NCBI RefSeq assembly: GCF_000298215.1 | Contig: NZ_BAHD01000019.1 | Location: 1-64,000, forward strand | DNA: 64,000 nucleotides | Reading direction: 5' to 3' | Origin: Kineosphaera limosa NBRC 100340 | Lineage (GTDB): Bacteria > Actinomycetota > Actinomycetes > Actinomycetales > Dermatophilaceae | In this document: positions 1-9,679 of the stretch, in pieces | Layout of the letters: the number at the start of each line of letters is the position of its first letter | Numbering within the stretch: the first letter of the stretch is position 1 | Notes under the pieces: model-generated | The model's database searches: none | Told to the model about the DNA's origin: nothing | What the model saw: only the letters and a program-made list of their open reading frames with translations | Position numbers and translations under genes: made by a program

Positions 1-618
1 GACGCCCAGATCGTCCCCGCCGTGCTCGGGACCCGCGGAGAGCTCCTCGACCTGGGGCACGCGCACCGGCTCGCCAAGCCCGGGCTGGTCACCGCCCTCG
101 AGCTCCGCGACAAAACCTGCACCTACCCAGGCTGCCGAATACCGGCCGCCTGGACCGACAAACACCACCTCATCCACTGGGCCAACGGCGGACCGACCAC
201 CGAGTGGAACATGGCCTGCGTCTGCCGGCACCACCACACCGTCATCCACCGGCACGGTCACATCGGAAAGGTCACCCCCAACGGGGTCGAATGGACGCGC
301 GCCGACGGCACCCCCATCGGCAACCACCCACGCCACAACGACACCTCACCAACCACGACACAGTGGACGACGACTGCCATGACGACGGCGACAACAGCAG
401 CGACACCGACCACAGCAGCCGGGACAACCACAGCGGCGACGTCGACCAGAGCAGCGACAGTGCCAGCGACGACCACGGCAACGGCTGCGACGACAACGGC
501 TGCGACGACAACGACGGACGGGCCGTCGCTCCTGCTTGGGGGCGAAGCCCGCACCCAGGCCCAGCCGCCCGAACTCAAGACACTGAACAGCGCCCGACCC
601 ACCATCACCACCAAGTAG
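1..618 (+). CDS. HNH endonuclease (DUF222-type), C-terminal part
   Basis: The frame is open from the window edge, so the N-terminal part lies outside. The visible part carries an HNH nuclease signature: a CTYPGC cysteine pair, then TDKHHLIHW and CRHHHTVIH, which is the C-terminal layout of the DUF222/HNH proteins common in multicopy in actinomycetes. These are presumed metal-dependent nucleases of unknown role. After the HNH domain (window positions from about 340) the protein becomes a long Thr/Ala low-complexity tail that ends at the TAG at 616-618. The tail DNA is an ACGAC-type repeat that would read as an Asp/Ser-rich chain in another frame, so it is probably repeat expansion. The HNH assignment is firm; the function is not known. 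Confidence 0.85.
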   Translation, partial: DAQIVPAVLGTRGELLDLGHAHRLAKPGLVTALELRDKTCTYPGCRIPAAWTDKHHLIHWANGGPTTEWNMACVCRHHHTVIHRHGHIGKVTPNGVEWTRADGTPIGNHPRHNDTSPTTTQWTTTAMTTATTAATPTTAAGTTTAATSTRAATVPATTTATAATTTAATTTTDGPSLLLGGEARTQAQPPELKTLNSARPTITTK

Positions 619-837
619 CGAGCGCGGCGAACACCCAGGGCGCCCCGCGCCTCGCGAGCGCCTGCCGACGCCACCTCCTCAGCGACATCCCTCAGCGACG
701 TCACTCAGCGGCGCCCCCTGGCCGAATCCTCATCGCGGCCGGCCCCACTTGCCAAGACTCCGGCAAGCATGAACCCGAGCCGTCGAAGGCGGCGTACCCG
801 GTCAAGGAGACACGTACTAGCCAGGTGGGCTGCCGCG
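619..837. other. Intergenic, no gene seen
   Basis: This lies between the convergent HNH tail and the His-rich gene. Open frames that cross it are antisense shadows. No clear hairpin, tRNA or promoter was seen. Confidence 0.4.
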
Positions 838-981
838 TCAGTCGTGGTGGTTGTGGTGGGGGTGCTCGCACTCCTCGCGGGAGTGGCCCTCCGGTCCGTG
901 GTCGTGCTCCTCGAACGGGTGGTGCTTCTCGTCTTCTTCGTGGCGTCGGGCGTCTTGGGACTCGCCGTGCTGGTCGCTCAT
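838..981 (-). CDS. Small His-rich, acidic protein (47 aa)
   Basis: Short gene starting with ATG at 981, preceded at good distance by GGAGG (GTGGAGGACGAC before the ATG). The 47 residues are about one quarter His with many Glu/Asp: HEEDEKHHPFEEHDHGPEGH in the middle and HPHHNHHD at the end, plus one Cys. There is no signal peptide or membrane segment. Such composition suggests binding of Ni, Zn or Cu, but I recognise no family. It follows the GH3 gene on the same strand after about 110 nt and could be the last gene of that operon or independent. The Shine-Dalgarno and composition favour a real gene. The hydrophobic Val-rich ORF on the other strand is simply its antisense. Confidence 0.6.
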   Translation of the reverse strand: MSDQHGESQDARRHEEDEKHHPFEEHDHGPEGHSREECEHPHHNHHD

Positions 982-1093
982 GTCGTCCTCCACTGTTCTC
1001 GCGTCACTGCGTGATCCTCCGATCCTCACCCATCCGCGGGTCCGCAGGCCCCGCAAGCGCGACAAGGAATGCGGCAGAGCATCCGGAGCACGC

Positions 1094-3343
1094 TCAGCCG
1101 GTGATCGTGAAGGGCGCCGCCAGCAGCGCCTCGTCCCGCGACGACGGACCGATGAGCAGCTCGAACCGGCCCGGCTCGACGACCCGCCGCCCGGCCGCGT
1201 CGACGATGCTGCACTCGGCCGCCGGCAACGACAGCTCCACGACGCGTCGCTCACCGGGGGCGAGCGCGACCTGCCGGAAAGCCTTGAGCTCCTTGTCGGC
1301 CCAGCTCACCGAGGTGACGTCGTCGCGCACGTACACCTGCACGGTCTCGACCGCGGGCCGTTCGCCGGTGTTGCGAACCGTCAGCTCCGCCCGAACCTCG
1401 CCCTCGGCTCCCACCGTCGGGGTCAGCACTCGCGCATCCGCGTACTCCACGCTCGTGTACGACAGGCCCTCGCCGAACGCGAACGCCGGCCGCTGCGTGA
1501 GGTCGGCGTAGCGGTCGCCGTGCTGGCCGCGGATCTGGTTGTAGTACGTCGGCTGCTGCCCGACGTGCACCGCGAAGGAGATGGGGAGCCGGCCGACCGG
1601 CTCGATGTCACCGAGGATCAGCTCGGCGATCGCCCGACCGCCTTCCATGCCGGGGTTGGCCACCCAGACGATCGCGGCCGCATCCCGCGCGGAGGCGGGG
1701 AGCACGAGCGGCTTGGAGGCCAGCAGCACGACGACCATCGGCGTCCCCGTGGCGGCCAGCGCGTCGAGCAGCGCGACCTGGCCGCCGACCAGTTCGAGGG
1801 TCGCCGTCGAACTGGCCTCGCCGACCAGCTCGATCCGGTCGCCGACGACCGCCACCACGACATCCGCGGACTGCGCCGCAGCGACCGCCTCGGCGATGAG
1901 CTCGGCATCCGGCGGCGCGGGCACGACGATCGGAGACCGAGGCTGGCCGTCGGGGAAGAACGCACCCGCGGGGTCCGGCTCGACCGTGAGGATGTCGGCG
2001 CCGCGCGCCGACGTGACGGCCCACTGCTCGGGCACCGCGTCGCGCAATCCGTCGAGCACCGTCGTGATCATCGACCGCGGGTGGCCATCGGGCAGCCAGT
2101 CGGCCTGCCCGGAGTTGCCCGCCCAGTCACCGAGCTGGGTCTGCGCGTCGTCGGCCAACGGCCCCACGACGGCCACCGTCCGCGCCCCCGACTCCCGCGA
2201 CAACGGCAACGTGCCGTCGTTCGCCAGCAGCACCAACGACTTTCGCGCCGCCTCGAGGTTGAGCTCGCGGTGCGCGGCGTTGCCGACGACCAGCTCGATC
2301 CGCTCCCGCGAGGGGCGCCGCGGGTCCTCGAAGAGCCCCAGCTCGAACTTCAGCGTGAGGATGCGGGCGACCGCGGCGTCGAAGTCGGTCGGCGCCAACA
2401 GCCCGGTCTCGACGGCCTCCAGGGCCCCCTCGAAGAAGCGGGGCGTCGTCATGATCATGTCGTTGCCGGCCTTGACCGCGGCGGCGGCGGCGTGGGCGTA
2501 GTCGGGCTGGATCCGCTGCTCCCACACCATCCGGCCGACGTTGTCCCAGTCGGTGACGAGCGTGCCGGTGTAGCCCCATTCGCCGCGGAGCACCTCGTTG
2601 AGCAGCCAGTCGTTCGTCGTGATCGGCACGCCGTCGGTGCTCTGGTAACCGAGCATGAAGGTGCGGCAGCCCTCCTTGGCGACCCGCTCGAACGGCGGCA
2701 GGAACCACGAGCGCAGCTTGCGCCGCGAGATGTCCGCCTCGCTGGCATCCCGGCCGCCCTGGGTCTCGGAGTAGCCCGCAAAGTGCTTGGCCGTCGCCAG
2801 GATCGCCGTCGGGTCGCTCAGTCCCTCGCCCTGATAGCCGCGGACCATCGCCGCGGACAGCTCCCCGATGAGGTGCGGGTCCTCGCCGAACGTCTCGTCG
2901 ACCCGGCCCCAGCGCAGGTCGCGGGCGATGCACAGCACGGGCGAGAAGGTCCAGTGCACCCCGGTCGCCGCGACCTCCACCGCCGTGGCCCGGGCGACCC
3001 GTTCGAGCAGGTCGGCGTCCCAGGAGGCCGCCATGCCGAGTTGGGTCGGAAAGATCGTGGCGCCCTCGAAGAAGGAGTGGCCGTGGATGCAGTCCTCACC
3101 GATGAGCAGCGGGATCTGCAGCCGGGTCTGCTCGCGCAGGTCGTGCGCGCGCAGCACCCGCTCCGGGGAGGTGTGCAGCACCGATCCGACGTGCTTTCGC
3201 AGGATCTGATCTTCGAGATCTTCGCGGGCGTCGAGCTGCATCATCTGCCCGACCTTCTCCGCCACGGTCATGCGGGCGAGCAGGTCGGCGACGCGCTGCG
3301 CGACGGTGCGGTGGGTGTCGGTCAGGGGCAGCACAGCGCTCAC
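1094..3343 (-). CDS. bglX: Glycoside hydrolase family 3 beta-glucosidase
   Basis: A 749-aa retaining exo-beta-glucosidase of the BglX type: GH3 N-terminal barrel, GH3 C-terminal domain and a C-terminal fibronectin-III-like domain (about residues 650-735). The catalytic nucleophile is Asp265 in LVTDWDN. KHF (in ATAKHFAGY) and the GEDPHL segment are the usual substrate-site motifs. No signal peptide is visible, so it probably acts in the cytoplasm on imported oligosaccharides. GTG at 3343 was chosen because GCAGGAGA precedes it and the protein then has normal family length; the frame is open much further upstream. It is the last large gene of the ABC importer operon, about 50 nt after the dppC-like gene, so import and hydrolysis of a beta-glucoside is the natural reading. 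Exact substrate is unknown. Confidence 0.92.
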   Translation of the reverse strand: MSAVLPLTDTHRTVAQRVADLLARMTVAEKVGQMMQLDAREDLEDQILRKHVGSVLHTSPERVLRAHDLREQTRLQIPLLIGEDCIHGHSFFEGATIFPTQLGMAASWDADLLERVARATAVEVAATGVHWTFSPVLCIARDLRWGRVDETFGEDPHLIGELSAAMVRGYQGEGLSDPTAILATAKHFAGYSETQGGRDASEADISRRKLRSWFLPPFERVAKEGCRTFMLGYQSTDGVPITTNDWLLNEVLRGEWGYTGTLVTDWDNVGRMVWEQRIQPDYAHAAAAAVKAGNDMIMTTPRFFEGALEAVETGLLAPTDFDAAVARILTLKFELGLFEDPRRPSRERIELVVGNAAHRELNLEAARKSLVLLANDGTLPLSRESGARTVAVVGPLADDAQTQLGDWAGNSGQADWLPDGHPRSMITTVLDGLRDAVPEQWAVTSARGADILTVEPDPAGAFFPDGQPRSPIVVPAPPDAELIAEAVAAAQSADVVVAVVGDRIELVGEASSTATLELVGGQVALLDALAATGTPMVVVLLASKPLVLPASARDAAAIVWVANPGMEGGRAIAELILGDIEPVGRLPISFAVHVGQQPTYYNQIRGQHGDRYADLTQRPAFAFGEGLSYTSVEYADARVLTPTVGAEGEVRAELTVRNTGERPAVETVQVYVRDDVTSVSWADKELKAFRQVALAPGERRVVELSLPAAECSIVDAAGRRVVEPGRFELLIGPSSRDEALLAAPFTITG

Positions 3344-3396
3344 GGCGGGTCTCCTGCGGTGATGGGGGTGATGGAGTCGGCTCGGGTGAGCGGGGC

Positions 3397-4419
3397 TCAG
3401 GAGGCGCCGGGGCGCCGGACGGCGGTGACGCCCTGGTTGGCCTTGACGCCGCGTTTGCGCAGCTGCCGGGCGCGTTCGCCGGCGGAACGCAGCCGCGGGT
3501 TGACGTACTCGTCGATGCCGAAGTTGATGAGCGAGAGCGCCATGCCCAGGAGGGCGATGCACAGGCCAGCGGGGATGTACCACCACCAGAAGTCGGGGAA
3601 GGCGCCGTTCTGCTGGGCCCAGAAGAGGATCGTGCCCCAGTTGAGGTTGGTGATCGGGATGACCCCGATGAACGCCAGGGTGGTCAGGCCGAGGATCGCG
3701 GCGGTCACGGTGCCGACGAAGCTGGAGGCGATGATCGCGAGCAGGTTCGGCAGCATCTCGCGGGTGATGATGCGGTGGATCGGCTCGCCGTTGGCGCGCG
3801 CGGCCTGCACGAAGTCGCGGTTGCGCAGCGACATCGTCTGAGCGCGCAGCACGCGCGCGCCCCACGCCCAGCCGGTGATCGCCAGGACCGCGGAGATGAG
3901 GAAGAGGCTGGGGTTGTCGTACTGCGAGGCGATGATGATCATGAGCGGCAGCCCGGGCAGCACGAGGAAGACGTTCGTCAGCGCCGACAGCGACTCGCTG
4001 CGCCAGCCGGTGACGTAGCCGGCACAGACGCCGACGATCACCGCGATGACGGTGGCGATGATGCCGGAGAGGAAGCCGACGAGCAGCACGCCGCGGGTGC
4101 CGTAGATGAGCTGGCTCAGTACGTCCTCTCCCATGTGGGTCGTGCCGAGCAGGTGCGCGGCCGACGGCGCCTGGCGCAGGGCGCTGAAGTCCTTGTCGAG
4201 CGGTCCGTAGGGCGCGAGGACGTCGGCGAAGAGCCCGACGAGCACAAAGAAGCCGAGGATCGCCAGGCCGGTCAGCGACTTGCCGTTGCGGAACATCGCG
4301 AACGACGCGGCGAGCCCGGAGGTGCTCGCAGACCTGCCCGCCGCCTTCTGAGGCGGGGTCGACTCGAGCGCGGCGTCCGTCTCGGCGGCCGCGAGCTCGC
4401 TGGTCGTGGGGGTGCTCAT
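3397..4419 (-). CDS. ABC transporter permease, DppC/OppC type
   Basis: A 340-aa inner-membrane permease with an N-terminal cytoplasmic extension of about 45 residues, the OppC N-terminal segment, and five to six membrane helices. The EAA loop that docks the ATPases is clear: VQAARANGEPIHRIITREM followed by LPN. It would pair with the DppB-like permease encoded immediately upstream (3-nt gap). Family members move peptides, nickel or oligosaccharides. The neighbouring GH3 enzyme and solute-binding protein make an oligosaccharide likely here (inference). Confidence 0.92.
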   Translation of the reverse strand: MSTPTTSELAAAETDAALESTPPQKAAGRSASTSGLAASFAMFRNGKSLTGLAILGFFVLVGLFADVLAPYGPLDKDFSALRQAPSAAHLLGTTHMGEDVLSQLIYGTRGVLLVGFLSGIIATVIAVIVGVCAGYVTGWRSESLSALTNVFLVLPGLPLMIIIASQYDNPSLFLISAVLAITGWAWGARVLRAQTMSLRNRDFVQAARANGEPIHRIITREMLPNLLAIIASSFVGTVTAAILGLTTLAFIGVIPITNLNWGTILFWAQQNGAFPDFWWWYIPAGLCIALLGMALSLINFGIDEYVNPRLRSAGERARQLRKRGVKANQGVTAVRRPGAS

Positions 4420-4422
4420 GGC

Positions 4423-5406
4423 TCAGGCCTCCATCTGGCGAGCGCGCGGGTCGAGGGCGGCGTAGGCGAGGTCGGCGAGGATATTGGCGACCAGCACGGT
4501 GAGGGTGATGACGAGGAAGAGCCCCTGCATGAGCGGGTAGTCCTTGGCGTTCGTCGCGTCGAGCAGCAGCTTGCCGACGCCGGGGTAGGAGAAGACGAGC
4601 TACATGACGAGCGTCCCCGAGACGATGAAGCCGAGGGAGAGCGCGAAGCTCGACAACTGCGGCAGGAGCGCGTTGCGGGCCGCGTAGTGCCACAGCACGC
4701 GCCGGGGGGTGAGGCCCTTGGCCTGCGCGACGGTGATGTAGTCCTCGTCGAGCACGGTGAGCATCATGTTGCGCATCCCCAGGATCCAGCCGCCGAGGGA
4801 GGCGACGACGATCGTCAGGGCCGGCAGGGCGCCGTGCTTGATGACCTGCCCGATGAAGTCGAGGCTGAGGTTCGGGACGGTGCCTTTGCCGTACGCGTGC
4901 GAGGCGGGGAACCAGCCGAGGGTGGTCGAGAGCACCGCGATCGCGATGAGCCCCATCCAGAAGTACGGGACGGTCGAGAAGAACGTCGCGACGGGCACCG
5001 CGAAGTCGGCCTTGCTGCCGCGGCGCCACCCGATGAGGGCGCCGAGCGAGGTGCCGATGAGGAACGACATGACGGTCGCCAGGCCGACGAGACCGATGGT
5101 CCACGGCAGCGCCGAGTCGATGACCTCGGTGACGGGCGCGAGCCCGCGGGAGAACGAGCGGCCGAGGTCGCCGCTGAACAGCAGCGCCCAGTAATCGAGG
5201 TACTGCTGGAGGATCGTCTTGCTGCTGTCCAGGCCGAAGAGCGTCTTGAGCGACTCGGCCGCCTCCGGGCTGATGCGACCCTGGTTCTTCAGCAGGTACG
5301 CGCTGACCGGGTCGCCCTTCATCATCCGGGGCAGGAGGAAGTTGATGGTGATGGCGGCCCAGGCGGTGAAGAGATAGAACACCGAACGCCGCAGGAAGAA
5401 CTTCAC
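4423..5406 (-). pseudogene. ABC transporter permease, DppB type, with internal stop codon
   Basis: The reading frame from ATG 5406 encodes a typical DppB permease: N-terminal helix, then the EAA loop VAQAKGLTPRRVLWHYAARN. It hits a TAG at 4602-4600 after 268 codons, inside the next helix. The same frame continues with LVFSYPGVGKLLLDATNAKD and on to a TGA at 4425-4423, giving 327 aa, the normal length. The stop sits where the family usually has Glu (TLVxELVFSYPG), so a single G-to-T change (GAG to TAG) explains it. All other genes of the operon are intact and overlapping. Either the importer has just been lost, the stop is read through, or this is a sequence error. Truncation would remove 58 residues, including the last helix. 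Confidence 0.85.
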
Positions 5407-6232
5407 GACCGCGCTCCTTCCGTGCTCGTCGAGGGGGTGGATGCGGGCGCGCCGAGCGCCGCGAAGTGTTTGTCCGGGTCGGGAGAGGCGTCGCGCAGGG
5501 TCCGCGTGTACTCGTGCTGCGGATCGAGGATGACGTCGTCCGCGGGACCTCGTTCGACGACGACGCCGTGGTGCAGCACCATGAGTTCGTCGCTGAAGTG
5601 GCGGGCCGTGGCGAGGTCGTGGGTGATGTAAAGGACGCCGAGGTTCGACTCGCGCTGCAGGTCGGCCAGCAGGTTGAGCACCCCGAGCCGGATCGAGACG
5701 TCGAGCATCGAGACGGGCTCGTCGGCGATGAGCAGCGCGGGCCGGGAGGCGAGCGCCCGGGCGATGGCGACGCGCTGCCGCTGCCCGCCGGACAGCTCGT
5801 GCGGGCGGCGGTCGATGACCGCGTCGGCGTCGAGACGCACCCGCTCGAGCAGCCGGCGCACCTCGGTCTCCACCTCGTCGCGCGGCACGACCTTGTCGAG
5901 GCGCAGCGGCCGCTCGACGTGATAGCGGATCGTGTGGGCCGGGTTGAGCGAGGCGAACGGGTCCTGGAACACCATCCGCACCGCCTGGCGATAGCGGCGC
6001 AGGGCCCGACCGGAGCGCGGGATCGGCACCCCGTCGAGCAGGATCTGCCCGCTGGTCGGGGTCTCGAGCTGGGTGAGGATCTTGGCGATCGTCGACTTGC
6101 CGCTGCCGCTCTGGCCGACGAGGGCGATCGTCTGCCCGGAGCGCAGGGTGAAGCTCACGTCGTTCAGGGCGAGAAACTCACCGGAGCCGCGCACGTGGTA
6201 GCGCTTGGTGACATTGCGGAACTCCAGAACAC

Positions 6233-6236
<4 letters not shown>
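5403..6236 (-). CDS. ABC transporter ATPase, DppF/OppF type
   Basis: A 277-aa ATP-binding subunit with Walker A GQSGSGKST, signature LSGGQRQRV, Walker B LLIADEPVSMLD and the switch His in YITHD. The final 30 residues resemble the oligopeptide transporter C-terminal extension (LDPQHEYTRTL). It would form the ATPase heterodimer with the DppD-like protein encoded just upstream, with which it overlaps by 4 nt (ATGA). Its 3' end overlaps the dppB-like start by 4 nt, so the operon is tightly coupled. Confidence 0.93.
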
Positions 6237-7096
<860 letters not shown>

Positions 7097-7138
7097 GGGG
7101 TTCCTCTTCGAACTCGGGGCGCAACTAGGGGATGTTCT

Positions 7139-7181
7139 CCCGCCCGGCGGCAGGCTGGCAGCGCCTGCCGCCGACGGCGGG
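7139..7181 (-). terminator. Stem-loop between solute-binding protein and ATPase genes
   Basis: Inner arms CGGCGGCAGG (7145-7154) and CCTGCCGCCG (7164-7173) pair perfectly. Outer arms CCCGCC (7139-7144) and GGCGGG (7176-7181) extend the stem. There is no U-tract. In importer operons such a stem after the binding-protein gene usually causes partial termination or stabilises its mRNA, giving excess binding protein; that role is inferred. Confidence 0.6.
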
Positions 7182-7190
7182 AGCGGCGGC

Positions 7191-8876
7191 TCAGCTGGCG
7201 GGCTTGAGCTTGGTGAGGATCAGGACGGCGCTCGGCTGGGTCGGGTCGGCCGGAGCGTACGGGTCCTGCTCGCCGGGCCAGCCGACGTAGTTGCGCGTGT
7301 TGTACGAGCCGATGAACGGGCGGGTGCCGACGGGCATCGCGGGGACCTGCTCGACGAAGACCTTCTGGACCGTGTCGAGCGCGGTCTTGCGGGCGTCGTC
7401 ACTCGTGGCGTTGGCGTAGGCGTTCAGCGCGGCCGTCGCCTCCGGGCTATCGAAGCGGCCGAAGTTGAAGTCGGCCTCCTTGCCGGCGGGCTTGAGGAAG
7501 CGGCCGTCCATGATGTCGCTGTACAGGTCGTAGGGGGTGGCGCCGGTGTCGGTCCAGTGCAGGATCGCCTGGAAGTCGCCCTTGCCCTTGGCCGCCCACC
7601 ACGTGTCGGCGTCCGGGGTCTTGACGGCCGCCTCGACGCCGAGGGCCTTGACCTCGTCGGCGATGAGGCTGATGCCGGTGACGTAGTCGTTCCAGCCCTG
7701 CGGCACCTGCAGCGTGAAGGTGACGGGCGCTCCCTCCTTGTCCAGTAGCTTGTCGCCGCTGTAGGTGTACCCGGCGTCGGTCAGCACCTTCTTGGCGCCC
7801 TCGACATCCACGGAGTAGTTCTGGCCCTGGTAGGCCGAGGCGATGTAGGAGTCACCGACGGGCGTGGGCAAGCCGGTCACGGAGGTGAGCGCGGGAACGC
7901 CACCCTCACGGGCGATCGCCATGTGCTTCTCGCGGTCAACCACCATGTTGATGGCCTTGCGGAAGGCGACGTCGTTGAAGGGCTTGGTCGTCGTGTTGAC
8001 GAACATCGCGTCGATGCCCAGCCCGTTGGCGGCCCAGTAGACGTTGTGCTCGGCGTCCTTGTCGACGTAGGCCGACTTGACGTTGGGGATGAACGCCTGG
8101 GCCCAGTCGGCGTCGCCGTTGGCCAGCGCGGTCGTCAGCGCGGTGTTGTCGTTGTAGGAGACGTAGTAGAGCTTCGGCACGGCGGGCGTGCCGCCCCAGT
8201 AGTCGTTGCGCGCGGTGAGTTCGACGCTCTGGGTGCTGAACTGGCTCAGCGTGTACGGGCCGGTGCCGACCGGCTTGAGGTTGACCTCCTTGGCCGGGTC
8301 GGCCACCTTCTCCCAGACGTGCTTGGGCACGATCTGCTTGTGCAGGACCTTGTCCTGCTTGACGTACATCGAGTTCGCGAACGTGAGGGTGACCTTGTTG
8401 CCCTCGACCTTGACCGCCTTCAGGCCCAGGGCCGCGGTGTCGAGCTCCTTGTGCTTCATGAACAGGTCGAAGGTGAAGCCGATGTCGGCGGCGGAGAACG
8501 CCTGACCGTCGTTCCACTTCACCCCGTCACGGGCGGTCAGGACGACGGACTTGTAGTCGTCGGCCCACGCAATGTCGGAGGCGAGCCAGGGCTGCGTCGG
8601 CTTCGTCGGGTCGATGAGGTTGACGACGCCCAGCGGCTCGAGGATCGCGTTGATGTAGCCGAGCTTGAGGCCCGAGGAGTCACCCACCCAGGGGTTGTTC
8701 GACTCGGTGGCCAGGGCGCCGTCCGGTTTGGCGATCGTCAGGGCGGCCGTGCCCTGCGTCGCCGCGGCAGCGTCGCCGGTCGGAGTGGAGGCGGTGTTCG
8801 AGTCGCCCGATCCGCAGCCGGCCAACATCACGGCGCCGACGACGGCACCGGCGACGAGCGAGGTCTTGAGCCTCAT
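7191..8876 (-). CDS. Extracellular solute-binding protein family 5 (lipoprotein)
   Basis: A 561-aa periplasmic-type binding lipoprotein. ATG 8876 is chosen because GAGAAGGAGAAGC precedes it and the protein then begins with a clean signal peptide and the lipobox MLAGC (lipidated Cys21), followed by a Ser/Thr/Ala linker. The body shows family-5 motifs such as NDGQAFSAADIGFTFDLF and the VGTGPYTL block. It delivers substrate to the Opp/Dpp-type permeases encoded downstream. Family 5 covers peptide, nickel and oligosaccharide binders. The GH3 gene in the same operon points to a beta-linked oligosaccharide, but the sequence cannot prove it. Confidence 0.93.
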   Translation of the reverse strand: MRLKTSLVAGAVVGAVMLAGCGSGDSNTASTPTGDAAAATQGTAALTIAKPDGALATESNNPWVGDSSGLKLGYINAILEPLGVVNLIDPTKPTQPWLASDIAWADDYKSVVLTARDGVKWNDGQAFSAADIGFTFDLFMKHKELDTAALGLKAVKVEGNKVTLTFANSMYVKQDKVLHKQIVPKHVWEKVADPAKEVNLKPVGTGPYTLSQFSTQSVELTARNDYWGGTPAVPKLYYVSYNDNTALTTALANGDADWAQAFIPNVKSAYVDKDAEHNVYWAANGLGIDAMFVNTTTKPFNDVAFRKAINMVVDREKHMAIAREGGVPALTSVTGLPTPVGDSYIASAYQGQNYSVDVEGAKKVLTDAGYTYSGDKLLDKEGAPVTFTLQVPQGWNDYVTGISLIADEVKALGVEAAVKTPDADTWWAAKGKGDFQAILHWTDTGATPYDLYSDIMDGRFLKPAGKEADFNFGRFDSPEATAALNAYANATSDDARKTALDTVQKVFVEQVPAMPVGTRPFIGSYNTRNYVGWPGEQDPYAPADPTQPSAVLILTKLKPAS

Positions 8877-8978
8877 TGCTTCTCCTTCTCGTGGTGGAAC
8901 CACCGGGCCCAGCGGCACGCAGCGGACGAAACGACTCCGGCCGATCCAAGGACGTCGGCGTCTCGAGAAAAGGTTACC

Positions 8979-8996
8979 CACTTGTCAGTAAGTGGC
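8979..8996. promoter_or_regulatory. Inverted repeat CCACTT-N6-AAGTGG, putative TetR operator 1
   Basis: Perfect 6-bp arms with a 6-nt spacer lie in the divergent region between the solute-binding-protein operon and tetR. The size suits a TetR-family operator. It is about 100 nt upstream of the importer start and about 45 nt upstream of tetR, so it could control both. Confidence 0.5.
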
Positions 8997-9005
8997 GCAA
9001 GAGGG

Positions 9006-9018
9006 TGGTTACTAACCA
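9006..9018. promoter_or_regulatory. Palindrome TGGTTA-C-TAACCA, putative TetR operator 2
   Basis: A perfect 6-1-6 inverted repeat lies 22 nt before the tetR start codon, next to the first inverted repeat. It is well placed for autoregulation by the divergent TetR protein. Confidence 0.5.
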
Positions 9019-9040
9019 GAAAGTCAGCTACCTTCGCCGT

Positions 9041-9679
9041 ATGACCACCCCCAAGCGCCGCCCGCGATCGCGCCCCGAGACCCTGCGCAAGCGCGCGGAG
9101 ATCCTGCGGGCCGCCGTCGAGATCTTCGGCAGCAAGGGGTACGCCAACGGCACGCTCGCCGAGATCGCCGAGCACGTGGGCCTGACCCACGCGGGGGTGC
9201 TGCATCACTTCGGCTCGAAGGACCAGCTGCTGCTGGAGGTGCTGCAGTACCGGGACGAGAGCGACGTCGCCGAGCTCGACACCAAGCACATCCCCGACGG
9301 CCCGGAGTTCTTCGCCCACCTCGTGGCCACCGCGTTCCTCAACGCCCAGCGGGCCGGCCTCGTGCAGGCCTACACCGTGCTGTCCAGCGAGTCGGTGACC
9401 GACGACCACCCGGCGCGGGACTACTTCGTCGAGCGTTACCGCGCACTGCGTTCGGAGGCGGAGCACGCCTTCGAGGTCATGTGCGCGCAGCGGGGCGTGA
9501 CGTCACCCGAGGCGATCACGCAGGGTTCGGCGGGCGTCCTCGCCGTCATGGACGGCCTGCAGGTGCAGTGGCTGCTGGATCCGCGCAATGTCGACCTCGG
9601 CAAGGCGAGTGAGTTCGCCATCGAGGCCATCGTCGCCGCCGTACTCGGGGCCGGCGACGGAGCCGGCCGAGTCGACTAA
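9041..9679 (+). CDS. TetR/AcrR-family transcriptional regulator
   Basis: A 212-aa regulator. The N-terminal helix-turn-helix spans about residues 15-65 (ILRAAVEIFGSKGYANGTLA, then HVGLTHAGVLHHFGSKDQLL), followed by an all-helical ligand domain. ATG 9041 was chosen over longer in-frame starts because upstream codons run through the operator region and into the divergent gene. It is transcribed away from the Opp-type importer/GH3 operon and is likely its local repressor, responding to a sugar or glucoside (inference). Its 3' end overlaps the convergent next gene by 4 nt. Confidence 0.9.
   Translation: MTTPKRRPRSRPETLRKRAEILRAAVEIFGSKGYANGTLAEIAEHVGLTHAGVLHHFGSKDQLLLEVLQYRDESDVAELDTKHIPDGPEFFAHLVATAFLNAQRAGLVQAYTVLSSESVTDDHPARDYFVERYRALRSEAEHAFEVMCAQRGVTSPEAITQGSAGVLAVMDGLQVQWLLDPRNVDLGKASEFAIEAIVAAVLGAGDGAGRVD

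Noticed and set aside
769-1014. 81-aa hydrophobic Val-rich ORF on the plus strand
   Set aside because: It is the antisense of the His-rich gene (His codons read as Val/Met), has no ribosome site, and runs opposite a better candidate.
851-3841. 996-aa plus-strand ORF
   Set aside because: Arg/Gly/Asp-rich antisense shadow of the GH3 and permease genes with no domain.
1094-5104. Single 1336-aa ORF covering GH3 and upstream DNA
   Set aside because: Only the part after GTG 3343 matches GH3; the rest is an out-of-frame shadow of the two permease genes.
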